The notes under the pieces are model-generated. The model saw nothing but the letters and a program-made list of their open reading frames with translations. It did not search any database and was not told the DNA's origin. The position numbers and the translations under genes are program-made. This document shows, one piece after another, positions 28,596-35,632 of a stretch of DNA of 64,000 nucleotides. Numbering within the stretch: position 1 is the first letter of the stretch; every line of letters starts with the position of its first letter. The stretch comes from a virus: IMG/VR virus record IMGVR_UViG_3300037189_012887, positions 1 through 64,000 of that record; one strand, written 5' to 3'.

Positions 28596-28805
28596 TCAGT
28601 TGCCTTTCGTGAGGAGGTCGCGGAGGAGGAAGAGGGTGGTGAGCATCTCGTCGAGGCAGTTGATCTCGGTGATCTGGGCCTCGGTGGGACGGGAGTAGGT
28701 GTCGAGGGCGGTCAGGCGGGTCTTGATGGCCCCGATCCGGTAGGAGACGAGGAGGGTAGGGTCGGCGTAGATGTGGTCCATGGCGGACATCGCGGTCTTA
28801 GACAT
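28596..28805 (-). CDS. small hypothetical helical protein
   Basis: A 69-residue helix-rich protein, first gene of the minus-strand early region. AAAGGAAA precedes the ATG at 28805. Unknown function. Confidence 0.68.
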   Translation of the reverse strand: MSKTAMSAMDHIYADPTLLVSYRIGAIKTRLTALDTYSRPTEAQITEINCLDEMLTTLFLLRDLLTKGN

Positions 28806-28831
28806 TGGTGTTTCCTTTTTGATCATGATAC

Positions 28832-28860
28832 ATCCTACCATGGATCGGGATATTTGTCAA
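28832..28860 (-). promoter_or_regulatory. early promoter, first on the minus side of the divergent switch
   Basis: TTGACA (complement 28855-28860), spacer 17, TAGGAT (complement 28832-28837). Confidence 0.85.
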
Positions 28861-28865
28861 CCCCT

Positions 28866-28897
28866 GAGGTATGACATTTTGTCATAGGAGGTATACC
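28866..28897 (+). repeat. hairpin repeat, copy 5, in the divergent promoter gap
   Basis: GAGGTATGAC-ATTTT-GTCATAGGAGGTATACC: stem kept while loop changes relative to other copies. Lies between the two divergent early promoters. Confidence 0.8.
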
Positions 28898-28906
28898 GTA
28901 GGAGGG

Positions 28907-28935
28907 TTGACATTTATTGGCGGTGATGGTATATT
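28907..28935 (+). promoter_or_regulatory. early promoter, first on the plus side
   Basis: TTGACA 28907-28912, spacer 17, TGG-TATATT 28930-28935. Confidence 0.88.
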
Positions 28936-28961
28936 AAATCATGATCAAGAAAGGACTCCAT

Positions 28962-29126
28962 ATGAACCGCTACCGCTGCACCTTCATCCCCTTCACCCCG
29001 TGGCACGGGCCCGAGTACAACTACGGCATGGTCATCTACCACGACAAGACTAATGGGGCCACCCCGAGCTCCTGCAACTGGATAATCCTCGACATCGACG
29101 ACCGGTGGAACTCAGATATCGGTTGA
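28962..29126 (+). CDS. small hypothetical protein
   Basis: A 54-residue protein, Tyr/Trp-rich (starts MNRYRCTFIPFTPWHG), unknown function. AAAGGA precedes the ATG. Its TGA stop is within the next TTGACA. Confidence 0.7.
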   Translation: MNRYRCTFIPFTPWHGPEYNYGMVIYHDKTNGATPSSCNWIILDIDDRWNSDIG

Positions 29127-29150
29127 CATCTACCCAGACTCGTGTATAAT
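29123..29150 (+). promoter_or_regulatory. early promoter
   Basis: TTGACA 29123-29128, spacer 16, TATAAT 29145-29150. Confidence 0.88.
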
Positions 29151-29180
29151 AGATCTATCAGCAGTGACAAAGGAATCAGC

Positions 29181-29342
29181 ATGAAGCTCACGTTCACAAG
29201 CCTCCTAGCCCTAGTGTTCATCACCCTCAAGCTCGTGGGGTACATCGACTGGTCGTGGCTCTGGGTGCTGGCCCCCATCTGGGTAGAGTGGCTCGTCGCG
29301 GGCGTGCTCGTCTCCATCGACGTCTCGCTGAGGGGCAAGTGA
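29181..29342 (+). CDS. small two-helix membrane protein
   Basis: A 53-residue protein with two hydrophobic segments (LLALVFITLKLVGYI and LWVLAPIWVEWLVAGVLV). AAAGGA precedes the ATG. Stop overlaps the next start (TGATG). Unknown function, inner membrane likely. Confidence 0.72.
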   Translation: MKLTFTSLLALVFITLKLVGYIDWSWLWVLAPIWVEWLVAGVLVSIDVSLRGK

Positions 29343-29506
29343 TGGGGTACGACCGCCTCGCCGAGCTCGTGGTGGACTACTGCGCCTCCCGCAACCTCGA
29401 CCTCGAGTACTACGTCCAGGGGCTGCTCAGGGGTGGTCCCCTGTCAGAGCCCATGGTCGCCACCCTCATCCGCTACCACAGGGACTGGCTTCGGATCGAG
29501 GTATGA
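29342..29506 (+). CDS. small hypothetical protein
   Basis: A 54-residue helical protein coupled to the membrane protein gene. Its last codons (RIEV) and stop lie in hairpin repeat copy 6. Unknown function. Confidence 0.68.
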   Translation: MGYDRLAELVVDYCASRNLDLEYYVQGLLRGGPLSEPMVATLIRYHRDWLRIEV

Positions 29507-29529
29507 CTTCTAGTCATAGGAGGTATACC
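29498..29529 (+). repeat. hairpin repeat, copy 6
   Basis: GAGGTATGAC-TTCTA-GTCATAGGAGGTATACC, matching copy 5 except in the loop. Confidence 0.8.
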
Positions 29530-29538
29530 GATAGGGGG

Positions 29539-29567
29539 TTGACAAATAATGGTACCCGTGGTATATT
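29539..29567 (+). promoter_or_regulatory. early promoter
   Basis: TTGACA 29539-29544, spacer 17, TGG-TATATT 29562-29567. Confidence 0.88.
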
Positions 29568-29595
29568 AAATCATAATCAAGGAAAGGACTACCCC

Positions 29596-30156
29596 ATGAA
29601 GCTCTCCACCCCCTTCGCCCACTTCGCCCCTCAGGTCGAGCTCGCCGGCCTCACCCCCGTCAAGCAGTCCGACTCGATCTACTTCGTCAAGGTCGGCTCG
29701 GTCAAGGTCGAGTTCAACTGCAACTCCGGTACGTTCAAGGTCATCGCCGGCGCCCCGCTGGCTGCCATCACGGACGCCCTGTCGGACTGGACCATCGTCT
29801 CCCGCAACAAGGGCTGGACGGTCATCGCCATCCCTGCCCTCGGCGTCTCGGGCTCGTCTGAGATCGTCGCCTCGTTCATCCGTCTGGCCCACGAGGTCGG
29901 CTCGGTGACTCCCCTCAAGGCCAAGGCCGAGAAGGTCGCCAAGGCCCCTAAGCAGAAGACGGTCAAGATGTCGTCGATCCTCAAGGTGGTCGGCAAGAAC
30001 TTCTCTGAGAAGCAGGCCATCCGCGCCCGCAACCTCGAGCTCATGAAGAAGGTCTCGGCCCGACTCAAGGGCGACGAGCAGGAAGCCCTCCCCTCCTTCG
30101 ACTCCTTCGAGGAGCAGGGTGAGCGTCTCGACCTCCGCGAACTGGGAGTGATGTGA
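29596..30156 (+). CDS. hypothetical early protein
   Basis: A 186-residue protein (starts MKLSTPFAHFAPQVEL). The N-terminal 110 residues look alpha/beta; about residues 115-135 are Lys/Ala-rich (KAKAEKVAKAPKQKTVK), then a helical acidic end. AAGGAAAGGA precedes the ATG. Longer frame from 29503 crosses the promoter. Unknown function; the basic linker suggests nucleic-acid contact. Confidence 0.73.
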   Translation: MKLSTPFAHFAPQVELAGLTPVKQSDSIYFVKVGSVKVEFNCNSGTFKVIAGAPLAAITDALSDWTIVSRNKGWTVIAIPALGVSGSSEIVASFIRLAHEVGSVTPLKAKAEKVAKAPKQKTVKMSSILKVVGKNFSEKQAIRARNLELMKKVSARLKGDEQEALPSFDSFEEQGERLDLRELGVM

Positions 30157-30157
30157 G

Positions 30158-30427
30158 ATGGGTAGGTTCACAGTCAGTCACGTGCCGCGCGTCTATATAG
30201 ACTACACGGCCGATCAGTGGGAGCTCTACGACCATCCGGACTCGGTCGTGGCCGCTCAGGCCCTGAACCGCGTCTTCGTGGAGCTCGTCGACGTCGGCTA
30301 CGGTCGAGATCAAGTCATGATGGGTATGGAGGTCGTCATGCGGCTCTGGGCCCACGTCGGCGCTCTGGACAGCGAGCCCTACCGCACACTGCAGTACCTC
30401 CTGGACAAGACGTTCCCGGTGGATTGA
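30158..30427 (+). CDS. hypothetical helical protein
   Basis: An 89-residue protein of unknown function, one base after the upstream stop. Its TGA stop is part of the next TTGACA. Confidence 0.72.
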   Translation: MGRFTVSHVPRVYIDYTADQWELYDHPDSVVAAQALNRVFVELVDVGYGRDQVMMGMEVVMRLWAHVGALDSEPYRTLQYLLDKTFPVD

Positions 30428-30452
30428 CATTTATTCCCCTCTATGGTACTAT
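30424..30452 (+). promoter_or_regulatory. early promoter
   Basis: TTGACA 30424-30429, spacer 17, TACTAT 30447-30452. It heads a run of about 12 overlapping small genes. Confidence 0.87.
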
Positions 30453-30480
30453 CTTAATATAATATAACAGGAGCCAATTG

Positions 30481-30888
30481 ATGTCAACTTCAGTCACGCT
30501 ACCCGCCGGCCGCTATCTCATAGGCGACCTCTGCTACCTCGATCAAGAAGATGCGGATGAGCTGTTCGCTGATTATCAGCCGGGCAGGGTTAGGACCCTT
30601 CACGATGGTCGCAAGTACGTCTATCTCAACACCGCGTACGGCGACGGTGAGTACCTCGATCAGGACGGTGAGGGCTACTTCGTCGACAGCGGCACGATCG
30701 GCGTCATCCAGTTCGACGGCGTCGCGTCTACGGGCATGGGACGGACTCACGACTTCCCAGAGCCCTTCGAGGTCTACTCTGAGGACGGGCTGCTCGTCTT
30801 CGGACACGTGTGCATCCAGACGGGCGCCACTGACGAGGCCCGCGACTGGGGCATGGAGTGGTACGACACTAGCATGGAGCTCGCGTGA
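30481..30888 (+). CDS. conserved phage protein (RYLIGDLCYL type)
   Basis: A 135-residue protein with RYLIGDLCYL near the start and DSGTIGVI (about residue 75); proteins with a GxYxIGDxCY opening are common in phages and uncharacterised. AGGAG lies 8 bases before the ATG at 30481. TGATG overlap with the next gene. Confidence 0.75.
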   Translation: MSTSVTLPAGRYLIGDLCYLDQEDADELFADYQPGRVRTLHDGRKYVYLNTAYGDGEYLDQDGEGYFVDSGTIGVIQFDGVASTGMGRTHDFPEPFEVYSEDGLLVFGHVCIQTGATDEARDWGMEWYDTSMELA

Positions 30889-30995
30889 TGATCGAGATCG
30901 GACCCAACTTAATGGTGGCTATCGAGGTCGTATGCGCGGTACTCGGCGGCACTTCATTCTTGTTTTTCATGTACAGACTGGTGAGGGATAACTAA
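30888..30995 (+). CDS. small membrane protein
   Basis: A 35-residue peptide with a hydrophobic centre (VVCAVLGGTSFLFFMY), one likely transmembrane helix. Start and stop both overlap neighbours (TGATG and TAATG). Confidence 0.65.
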   Translation: MIEIGPNLMVAIEVVCAVLGGTSFLFFMYRLVRDN

Positions 30996-31342
30996 TGACT
31001 AAGATCGTATACAACGGCAGCTACGGCGGGTTCAGCCTGTCTGAGAAGGCTGTACAGCGCTACTCGGATCTGGCTGGGCTAGGTCTCACCTACAAGAAAC
31101 ATGAAGATTCACCGTGGAGTAATTGGTATACACCCGGTGGTGAGTGTTGGTATGATAGGGATCTGAATCGCTCAGATCCCCTGCTGGTGCAGGTGGTCGA
31201 GGAGCTGGGTGAAGAGACTAATGGTCTATACGCGCGCCTGGATATCATGGACCTCCCTGAGGGTACTCTGTACCGCATCGACGAGTACGACGGCATGGAG
31301 TCGGTGATGACGCAGGACGACTACGATTGGAGTGTGGCGTGA
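30995..31342 (+). CDS. conserved phage protein (GGFSLSEKA family)
   Basis: A 115-residue protein with NGSYGGFSLSEKAVQRY at the start, RSDPLLVQVVEELG in the middle and IDEYDGMESV near the end, a pattern repeated in many phages; function unknown. A GAGGGAT site precedes the ATG. Confidence 0.82.
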   Translation: MTKIVYNGSYGGFSLSEKAVQRYSDLAGLGLTYKKHEDSPWSNWYTPGGECWYDRDLNRSDPLLVQVVEELGEETNGLYARLDIMDLPEGTLYRIDEYDGMESVMTQDDYDWSVA

Positions 31343-31497
31343 TGACTCTTGCGTGGATCTGCTACGGATATGATGAAGAGGAACCAGTGATCCTGTTCGA
31401 TGAGCCAGAGCGTTATATGGATTATGCTCGAGTGATCCCCATCGTGTTTGCTCGAGTGATCCCCATCGTGTTTGCTGAGTTGAAGGAGAAGAAGTGA
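31342..31497 (+). CDS. small phage protein with an internal 8-residue duplication
   Basis: A 51-residue protein. YGYDEEEPVILFDEPERY resembles a small conserved phage family. The segment ARVIPIVF occurs twice in tandem because of a 24-base duplication. Coupled on both sides. Confidence 0.7.
   Translation: MTLAWICYGYDEEEPVILFDEPERYMDYARVIPIVFARVIPIVFAELKEKK
31426..31473 (+). repeat. perfect 24-bp tandem duplication
   Basis: The unit 31426-31449 is repeated exactly at 31450-31473, in frame within a coding gene. Confidence 0.97.
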
Positions 31498-31655
31498 TGC
31501 TGCGTTGGTTATGGGACCTGCTGTTCACTCGCAGCCAGTGGACTATTATAAACACATACCCTCTGGTCTGGGGTGCTAATACTACCCCACACGGCACGCG
31601 CTACGTCCTGCAGGATCAATGGGGTAACATCAAACAGAAAGATGTGACGTCATGA
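31497..31655 (+). CDS. small hypothetical protein
   Basis: A 52-residue Trp-rich protein (MLRWLWDLLFTRSQW at the start) with an amphipathic N-terminus that may sit on a membrane. Overlaps both neighbours by 1-4 bases. Unknown function. Confidence 0.66.
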   Translation: MLRWLWDLLFTRSQWTIINTYPLVWGANTTPHGTRYVLQDQWGNIKQKDVTS

Positions 31656-31822
31656 CTAGGTTTCAGATTAGAGCCCACGCGCTGGTCACCCTGATCATGA
31701 TCTTCGGCGGGTGCACACTCCTTGGGTACGCCACTAGTTGGCTGGTAGGCCTCGGCGTGTTCTTTAGCCTGTGGGGTCTCGCTGGAGTCATAGAGATGAT
31801 CATTGGATGGAGAAGTGAGTGA
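31652..31822 (+). CDS. small two-helix membrane protein
   Basis: A 56-residue protein with two hydrophobic spans (LVTLIMIFGGCTLLGYA and LVGLGVFFSLWGLAGVI). Coupled to both neighbours. Unknown function. Confidence 0.7.
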   Translation: MTRFQIRAHALVTLIMIFGGCTLLGYATSWLVGLGVFFSLWGLAGVIEMIIGWRSE

Positions 31823-32037
31823 TGGACGGTTACACGATTGAGGACGATGGCAAGGGCAACATCAGGTTGCGCTGTGAACACGGTGAGGAATATACCCGCA
31901 CCTCAGCCATTGGAATGTTCTGCGACAAGCAAGATTGCACCTGCGAGTTCCTGACACGCGAGATGATGGCTGACATCGGTCAGTTCATGAAACAGTTAGG
32001 CTTCTCAGAGACACCACCTGCAGCAGGTTGGAGATAA
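31822..32037 (+). CDS. small cysteine-containing phage protein
   Basis: A 71-residue protein with CEHGEEYT and CDKQDCTCEF, possibly metal-binding. ATG at 31822 overlaps the upstream stop. Unknown function. Confidence 0.7.
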   Translation: MDGYTIEDDGKGNIRLRCEHGEEYTRTSAIGMFCDKQDCTCEFLTREMMADIGQFMKQLGFSETPPAAGWR

Positions 32038-32040
32038 GTG

Positions 32041-32238
32041 ATGGGTGCAAGAGAGGACATACACGAGCTTCGTGCAGTAATAGCTATGCACGATGTAGTC
32101 TATGGCGACAGGATCAAGGAGCTCGAGTCCGTCATCCGTGAGATCCTATCGCAGATCGATCAGGGCGGGTCAGGTGGTAAGGTATTTGCTCGGGATTATT
32201 GTATCGAGCGTGCACGTGATGTGATGGAGAAGAAGTGA
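32041..32238 (+). CDS. small helical protein
   Basis: A 65-residue charged helical protein. GGAG lies 7 bases before the ATG at 32041. Ends in TGATG overlap. Unknown function. Confidence 0.68.
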   Translation: MGAREDIHELRAVIAMHDVVYGDRIKELESVIREILSQIDQGGSGGKVFARDYCIERARDVMEKK

Positions 32239-32327
32239 TGTACACGGTCACTAACACTTATTACGGCACAGGTGAGGGTCTCACGTACATGGTTCTGTTC
32301 ACCAAGGGTTACGTGAATTTTAGCTAG
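32238..32327 (+). CDS. tiny hypothetical protein
   Basis: A 29-residue peptide, coupled to the upstream gene by TGATG. No recognised motif. Confidence 0.5.
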   Translation: MYTVTNTYYGTGEGLTYMVLFTKGYVNFS

Positions 32328-32337
32328 GAGAAGAGTG

Positions 32338-32604
32338 ATGAAGTACATCAAGAAGCCCATCCCAGTCGACGCGTGGCAGATCGACACGCTGGAGATCGAG
32401 CACCAGGGGAACATCCCTGACTGGGTGCACGAGGCGCTGAAGGCTGATAGAATAATGAGAGGCTACAGGTGTCTTATCATACTCTCACTTGAGGGAATGA
32501 TGGCTGCTCATGACGGAGACTACCTCATCAGGGGTCCCAAGGGCGAGTACTGGTTCAACAAGCGAGACATCTTCGAGGAGATGTACGAGCCGGTTGACAA
32601 ATAG
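32338..32604 (+). CDS. PGDYG-type conserved phage protein
   Basis: An 88-residue protein. KKPIPVDAWQI at the start, PDWV (about residue 28) and GDYLIRGPKGEYWFNKRDIFEEMYE at the end (about 60-84) match a phage family widely found with a GDYIIRGVKGE signature. Function unknown. AGGAGAAG precedes the ATG. The stop follows codons that also form the next TTGACA. Confidence 0.85.
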   Translation: MKYIKKPIPVDAWQIDTLEIEHQGNIPDWVHEALKADRIMRGYRCLIILSLEGMMAAHDGDYLIRGPKGEYWFNKRDIFEEMYEPVDK

Positions 32605-32622
32605 TCTGATGTGGTGTACTAT
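32594..32622 (+). promoter_or_regulatory. early promoter
   Basis: TTGACA 32594-32599, spacer 17, TACTAT 32617-32622. Confidence 0.86.
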
Positions 32623-32648
32623 GGCTATATTAGCAATGGAGGCGGGTG

Positions 32649-32891
32649 ATGAGCGGCGGGCACTTCGACTACAATCAGAATAGGATCCTATACATAATCG
32701 AGGACATCGAGCGTCTCTTTGATGGAGATGTAAGGTACAGCCCTGGGACTATGGTGGAGTTCGGTGAGGCCATACGTGCGTTGAAGATTGCTTATGTGTT
32801 TGCCCAGCGTATCGACTGGCTGGTGTCTGGCGACGACGGCGAGGACACGTTCCACAAGCGCCTCAAGCAAGAATTATATGAGTTGAAGTGA
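32649..32891 (+). CDS. conserved phage protein (MSGGHFDY family)
   Basis: An 80-residue protein. The opening MSGGHFDYNQNRILYIIEDIE is shared by many phage proteins of unknown function. Start at 32649, overlap TGATG at the end. Confidence 0.82.
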   Translation: MSGGHFDYNQNRILYIIEDIERLFDGDVRYSPGTMVEFGEAIRALKIAYVFAQRIDWLVSGDDGEDTFHKRLKQELYELK

Positions 32892-33127
32892 TGCACATTG
32901 ATGGCTTCGTGATTGTGCCTCCTCTCAATCTTTGGGATGAGAAGGACAGAGAGACAATTATACCACGCATGTCTTATAATACTTTTGCTTTAACAGCAAC
33001 GGAAGCATGGGCTAGACACGCTCAGGTACAACCATACGAAGATGACTACTCCAGGAGAGTTCAAGCTTGGCATGACAATGGATACCGCCTCAGAGAAGCC
33101 ACACTAACTATCAAGGGAGTAGAGTAA
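32891..33127 (+). CDS. hypothetical protein
   Basis: A 78-residue protein with TEAWARHAQ (about residue 38), a short motif seen in other phage proteins that ends with a YRLREATLTI strand. Coupled on both sides. Confidence 0.7.
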   Translation: MHIDGFVIVPPLNLWDEKDRETIIPRMSYNTFALTATEAWARHAQVQPYEDDYSRRVQAWHDNGYRLREATLTIKGVE

Positions 33128-33852
33128 TGATGCACAGCACGTACGACGAACAGAGAATACTAGACTGGATTGCTAAACGGGATGACGGCGAACACTTTAC
33201 GCGGGATACCGTAATCAACCACCTGTCTCCTATCAGCTTTAGTCTCGTCGACTATATCCTTGATCGGGAGGTCGAGAGGGGCAGCATATATCAGAGTGGC
33301 CCGACGGGTAAGTACTACATGAAGAAGGATTCTTATAGGATGGACACTGGAATTGAAGAGGCGCGGCGGGTAGTACACTGGATCGACATGCTGCGAGATG
33401 ATCGGACGTTCACGCGTAAGGACGTCTTTAATGAGTTGAACGGCGACGGCTTGCCCGTTCCGATGTCGGTGATCGACAACGTGCTGGACTGGCAGGTCAT
33501 CAACGGAAAAGTAGAAGTCGTCTCTAGCATGTCTAGCCTGATGCGCACCGTACTGAGGAAGGTCAAGAAAGTGGACAATGAAGTTCGTAGGCAGCTCGAC
33601 GAGATCGAGGCCCTCCTCAAGAAGATCTCCGAAAAGGTAGACGCGCTCCCCGACAAGAAGCCCCGTCTGTGGCGCCCGATGACCCACTCGACAGACCATA
33701 ACAGCCCCGCATTCTTCGCCGTCAACGGCAGTCTCATCGACGTCATGCTCGCGAGCGGCGAGGTGGTGACTAAGATGGAGCGCACTCGAGTCCCCGTGAG
33801 GGACTACCCCGACGACCCCAGGAACGTGATCGCTTGGCGGGAGTCAGAGTGA
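33127..33852 (+). CDS. protein with two winged-helix-like repeats and a coiled coil
   Basis: A 241-residue protein. Residues about 6-60 and 76-135 look like duplicated units (ILDWIAKRDDGEHFTRDTV...VDYILDREVERGSI and VVHWIDMLRDDRTFTRKDV...VIDNVLDWQVINGKV), each with the helix pattern of a winged helix. A heptad-like region follows (about 150-178), then a C-terminal beta-rich part. It could be a transcription regulator. TAATG overlap at the start. Confidence 0.72.
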   Translation: MMHSTYDEQRILDWIAKRDDGEHFTRDTVINHLSPISFSLVDYILDREVERGSIYQSGPTGKYYMKKDSYRMDTGIEEARRVVHWIDMLRDDRTFTRKDVFNELNGDGLPVPMSVIDNVLDWQVINGKVEVVSSMSSLMRTVLRKVKKVDNEVRRQLDEIEALLKKISEKVDALPDKKPRLWRPMTHSTDHNSPAFFAVNGSLIDVMLASGEVVTKMERTRVPVRDYPDDPRNVIAWRESE

Positions 33853-34088
33853 TGAGTGACCATTATGAGGAGCTCCCTCTCAAAGCGGTGGTGTCCATGA
33901 TCTACGAGGACGAGATCGAGAGTCTAAATGCCTTCAAGAAAGTGGTGAGGTTCATCTGCAGCGACAGCATTGAGCTGAGCTACGAGAAGGCCGTGCTGCA
34001 GCGGGACGACTGGAAGAAGCGCTGCGAGCATGCACTCGAAGAGTACCACAGCGCTGGAGGACGATACAGTGTCACAAGAAATGATTGA
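33852..34088 (+). CDS. hypothetical protein with charged helix
   Basis: A 78-residue acidic protein; the C-terminal LQRDDWKKRCEHALEEY recalls a similar segment in the gene at 35090. Start overlaps the upstream stop. Confidence 0.68.
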   Translation: MSDHYEELPLKAVVSMIYEDEIESLNAFKKVVRFICSDSIELSYEKAVLQRDDWKKRCEHALEEYHSAGGRYSVTRND

Positions 34089-34218
34089 GAAGTTCGCCAT
34101 CCGACTAGCCCTAGGCAACAACGGCGGCAAGTGGGCAACGCACTACAACGAGGATCAGAAGGAGCACTGGCGACAGTTCGTCCGTGACCTAATCAAGGAG
34201 CTGAGTGATGGACTTTAA
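34069..34218 (+). CDS. small conserved phage protein (GTG start)
   Basis: A 49-residue protein; IEKFAIRLALGNNGGKWATHYNEDQKEHWRQFVRDL is a pattern repeated in phage genomes. The GTG at 34069 has GGAGG 8-9 bases upstream. It overlaps both neighbours. Confidence 0.72.
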   Translation: MSQEMIEKFAIRLALGNNGGKWATHYNEDQKEHWRQFVRDLIKELSDGL

Positions 34219-34360
34219 GTGGTACTTCATCATGATGACGGTGGTCGCCGCGCTGATCTTCGGTGGGATCGGCGTCTCCGAGTGGCGCAAGATGGACTGT
34301 CGACTCTCGCTTGGTCAGGCAGGGCGTCCCGTAGCCGAGATCACGGAGATCTGCAAGTGA
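34208..34360 (+). CDS. small membrane protein
   Basis: A 50-residue protein with an N-terminal transmembrane helix (FIMMTVVAALIFGGIGV) and a short soluble tail. Overlaps the upstream gene by 11 bases and the next by GTGA. Confidence 0.72.
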   Translation: MDFKWYFIMMTVVAALIFGGIGVSEWRKMDCRLSLGQAGRPVAEITEICK

Positions 34361-34650
34361 ACCGCCGCTCCCTATTTGGAATGTTCGCCCTCTCTCCCCT
34401 GATGGCGGTCTCTGCCTTCGCCAAGGAGGAGGCTTCCGGCGCTCCCCCGAAGCACGCGGTGAACCTCACACTGATGGGTACCGTCAAGGAGAAGAATCAG
34501 AACGACCTCATGTACCTCAGCAACGGTCCCGCCTCTAACCTCAACATGCCTGTCGACCCCAGCAAGTCCGTGGCGATGGCTGTGGGCGACGACGGCAGGC
34601 TCTGGCTCAAGTCTAAGGGCGGTCAGTGGAAGCGAGTGATGACGGAATGA
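34357..34650 (+). CDS. small exported phage protein (GTG start)
   Basis: A 97-residue protein. It starts NRRSLFGMFALSPLMAVSAFA, a signal-peptide-like opening common in alphaproteobacterial phages, followed by a mature part with DGRLWLKSKGGQWKRV. GTG at 34357 overlaps the upstream stop. Confidence 0.78.
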   Translation: MNRRSLFGMFALSPLMAVSAFAKEEASGAPPKHAVNLTLMGTVKEKNQNDLMYLSNGPASNLNMPVDPSKSVAMAVGDDGRLWLKSKGGQWKRVMTE

Positions 34651-34826
34651 CTGAGGAGTACGTCGACGTTCTGGCACTGAGGGAGGAGGTTGCGGAGCTG
34701 GTCTCTCGTAACAGGTACCTCGAGCGGTCTCTCATGGACCTCAAGCAGACCATCTCCGACAAGGAGGACGAGATCTACCGTCTGACACAGAAGATCAGGG
34801 AGGGCCTCCGTGATGGAGAAGAGTGA
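34647..34826 (+). CDS. coiled-coil protein
   Basis: A 59-residue protein, almost entirely a predicted coiled coil (LREEVAELVSRNRYLERSL). Overlaps both neighbours. Confidence 0.7.
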   Translation: MTEEYVDVLALREEVAELVSRNRYLERSLMDLKQTISDKEDEIYRLTQKIREGLRDGEE

Positions 34827-35040
34827 GGTCAAGGACATCGCGTATAAGCAGGCGAAGTACGCCGTACTGGACATGCTGGCCGACTTGACTGTCTCTCATC
34901 ATATAGAGAGGGTCTCGATCACGGGGCACGGTAAGAAGCAGGTCTGTCTGGTGACCACGGTGTCGGTCGCCGGAAAGACAGTGAGCGCCGGGGCCATCCC
35001 CATTAGGGACCTCAAGGAAGTCTTGGACTACATGGAGTAA
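34813..35040 (+). CDS. hypothetical protein
   Basis: A 75-residue alpha/beta protein with a central strand-rich part (IERVSITGHGKKQVCLVTTVSV). ATG at 34813 lies inside the coiled-coil gene. Unknown function. Confidence 0.7.
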   Translation: MEKSEVKDIAYKQAKYAVLDMLADLTVSHHIERVSITGHGKKQVCLVTTVSVAGKTVSAGAIPIRDLKEVLDYME

Positions 35041-35089
35041 GGGCTCCAAAAAATTTCCGCACACCTATGTGGTAACAGAGGAAGAACAG

Positions 35090-35404
35090 ATGGACATTAC
35101 AGATCGACTAGAATCGTGGGCAGAGCAGTGTGAGGGTCCGCTGGACGACGACATCAGAGAGATCGTGAACGAGCTTCGAGTCACTCGAGCCGACCGCGAC
35201 CTCTGGATAAGTAAGACTCAGACGGCAGTCTGGTCTGACTCCGAGTACTGCAAGTTCTTGGAAAGAGAGCACCGTAGACTCTACAGCGTCATGTTCTCCA
35301 TCTCTACGGAAGAACTAGAAGTAGCGCCCGAGATGGTCAAGTTTCAGCGAGACGAGTGGCGTCGTCGAGCCAAGGAAGTAGCCGACGTAAAGATCAACGA
35401 CTAA
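35090..35404 (+). CDS. hypothetical helical protein
   Basis: A 104-residue acidic helical protein ending in FQRDEWRRRAKEV, resembling the gene at 33852. GAGG lies 8 bases before the ATG at 35090; an upstream GTG is less likely. Confidence 0.7.
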   Translation: MDITDRLESWAEQCEGPLDDDIREIVNELRVTRADRDLWISKTQTAVWSDSEYCKFLEREHRRLYSVMFSISTEELEVAPEMVKFQRDEWRRRAKEVADVKIND

Positions 35405-35419
35405 GTCAGGAGATATACT

Positions 35420-35632
35420 ATGTTTGAAGAAGAATACGAGACCACCGTAACCATGATCGCCACTTCTCGCAGCGACGATCCCGACTTTCCCAGTAACCGC
35501 GTGACCATCACCTTCGACGCCACTGACGCGCACATGAGCGTCATGCTCCGTAAGTTTCAAGACCTGCTCAACGCCATGGGATACGTCACGGACGGTCGTC
35601 ACCTCGAGCTGGTAGACGGCCACGCCATATGA
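35420..35632 (+). CDS. hypothetical protein
   Basis: A 70-residue acidic protein; strand-rich N-terminus and a helical FQDLLNAMGY end. AGGAGATATACT precedes the ATG. ATGA overlap with the next gene. Confidence 0.72.
   Translation: MFEEEYETTVTMIATSRSDDPDFPSNRVTITFDATDAHMSVMLRKFQDLLNAMGYVTDGRHLELVDGHAI

Noticed and set aside
25636-29529. CRISPR array from the repeated elements
   Set aside because: Copies are irregularly spaced, on both strands, and differ in the loop; no spacer pattern.
29503-29595. N-terminal extension MTSSHRRY of the 186-residue protein
   Set aside because: It would cross the early promoter; the internal ATG has a strong ribosome site. The MT..H.RY stretch is explained by the hairpin repeat.
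29566-30171. 201-codon minus-strand frame
   Set aside because: Antisense to a plus-strand gene with promoter and ribosome site; Leu/Asp/Gly/Arg bias marks a shadow frame.
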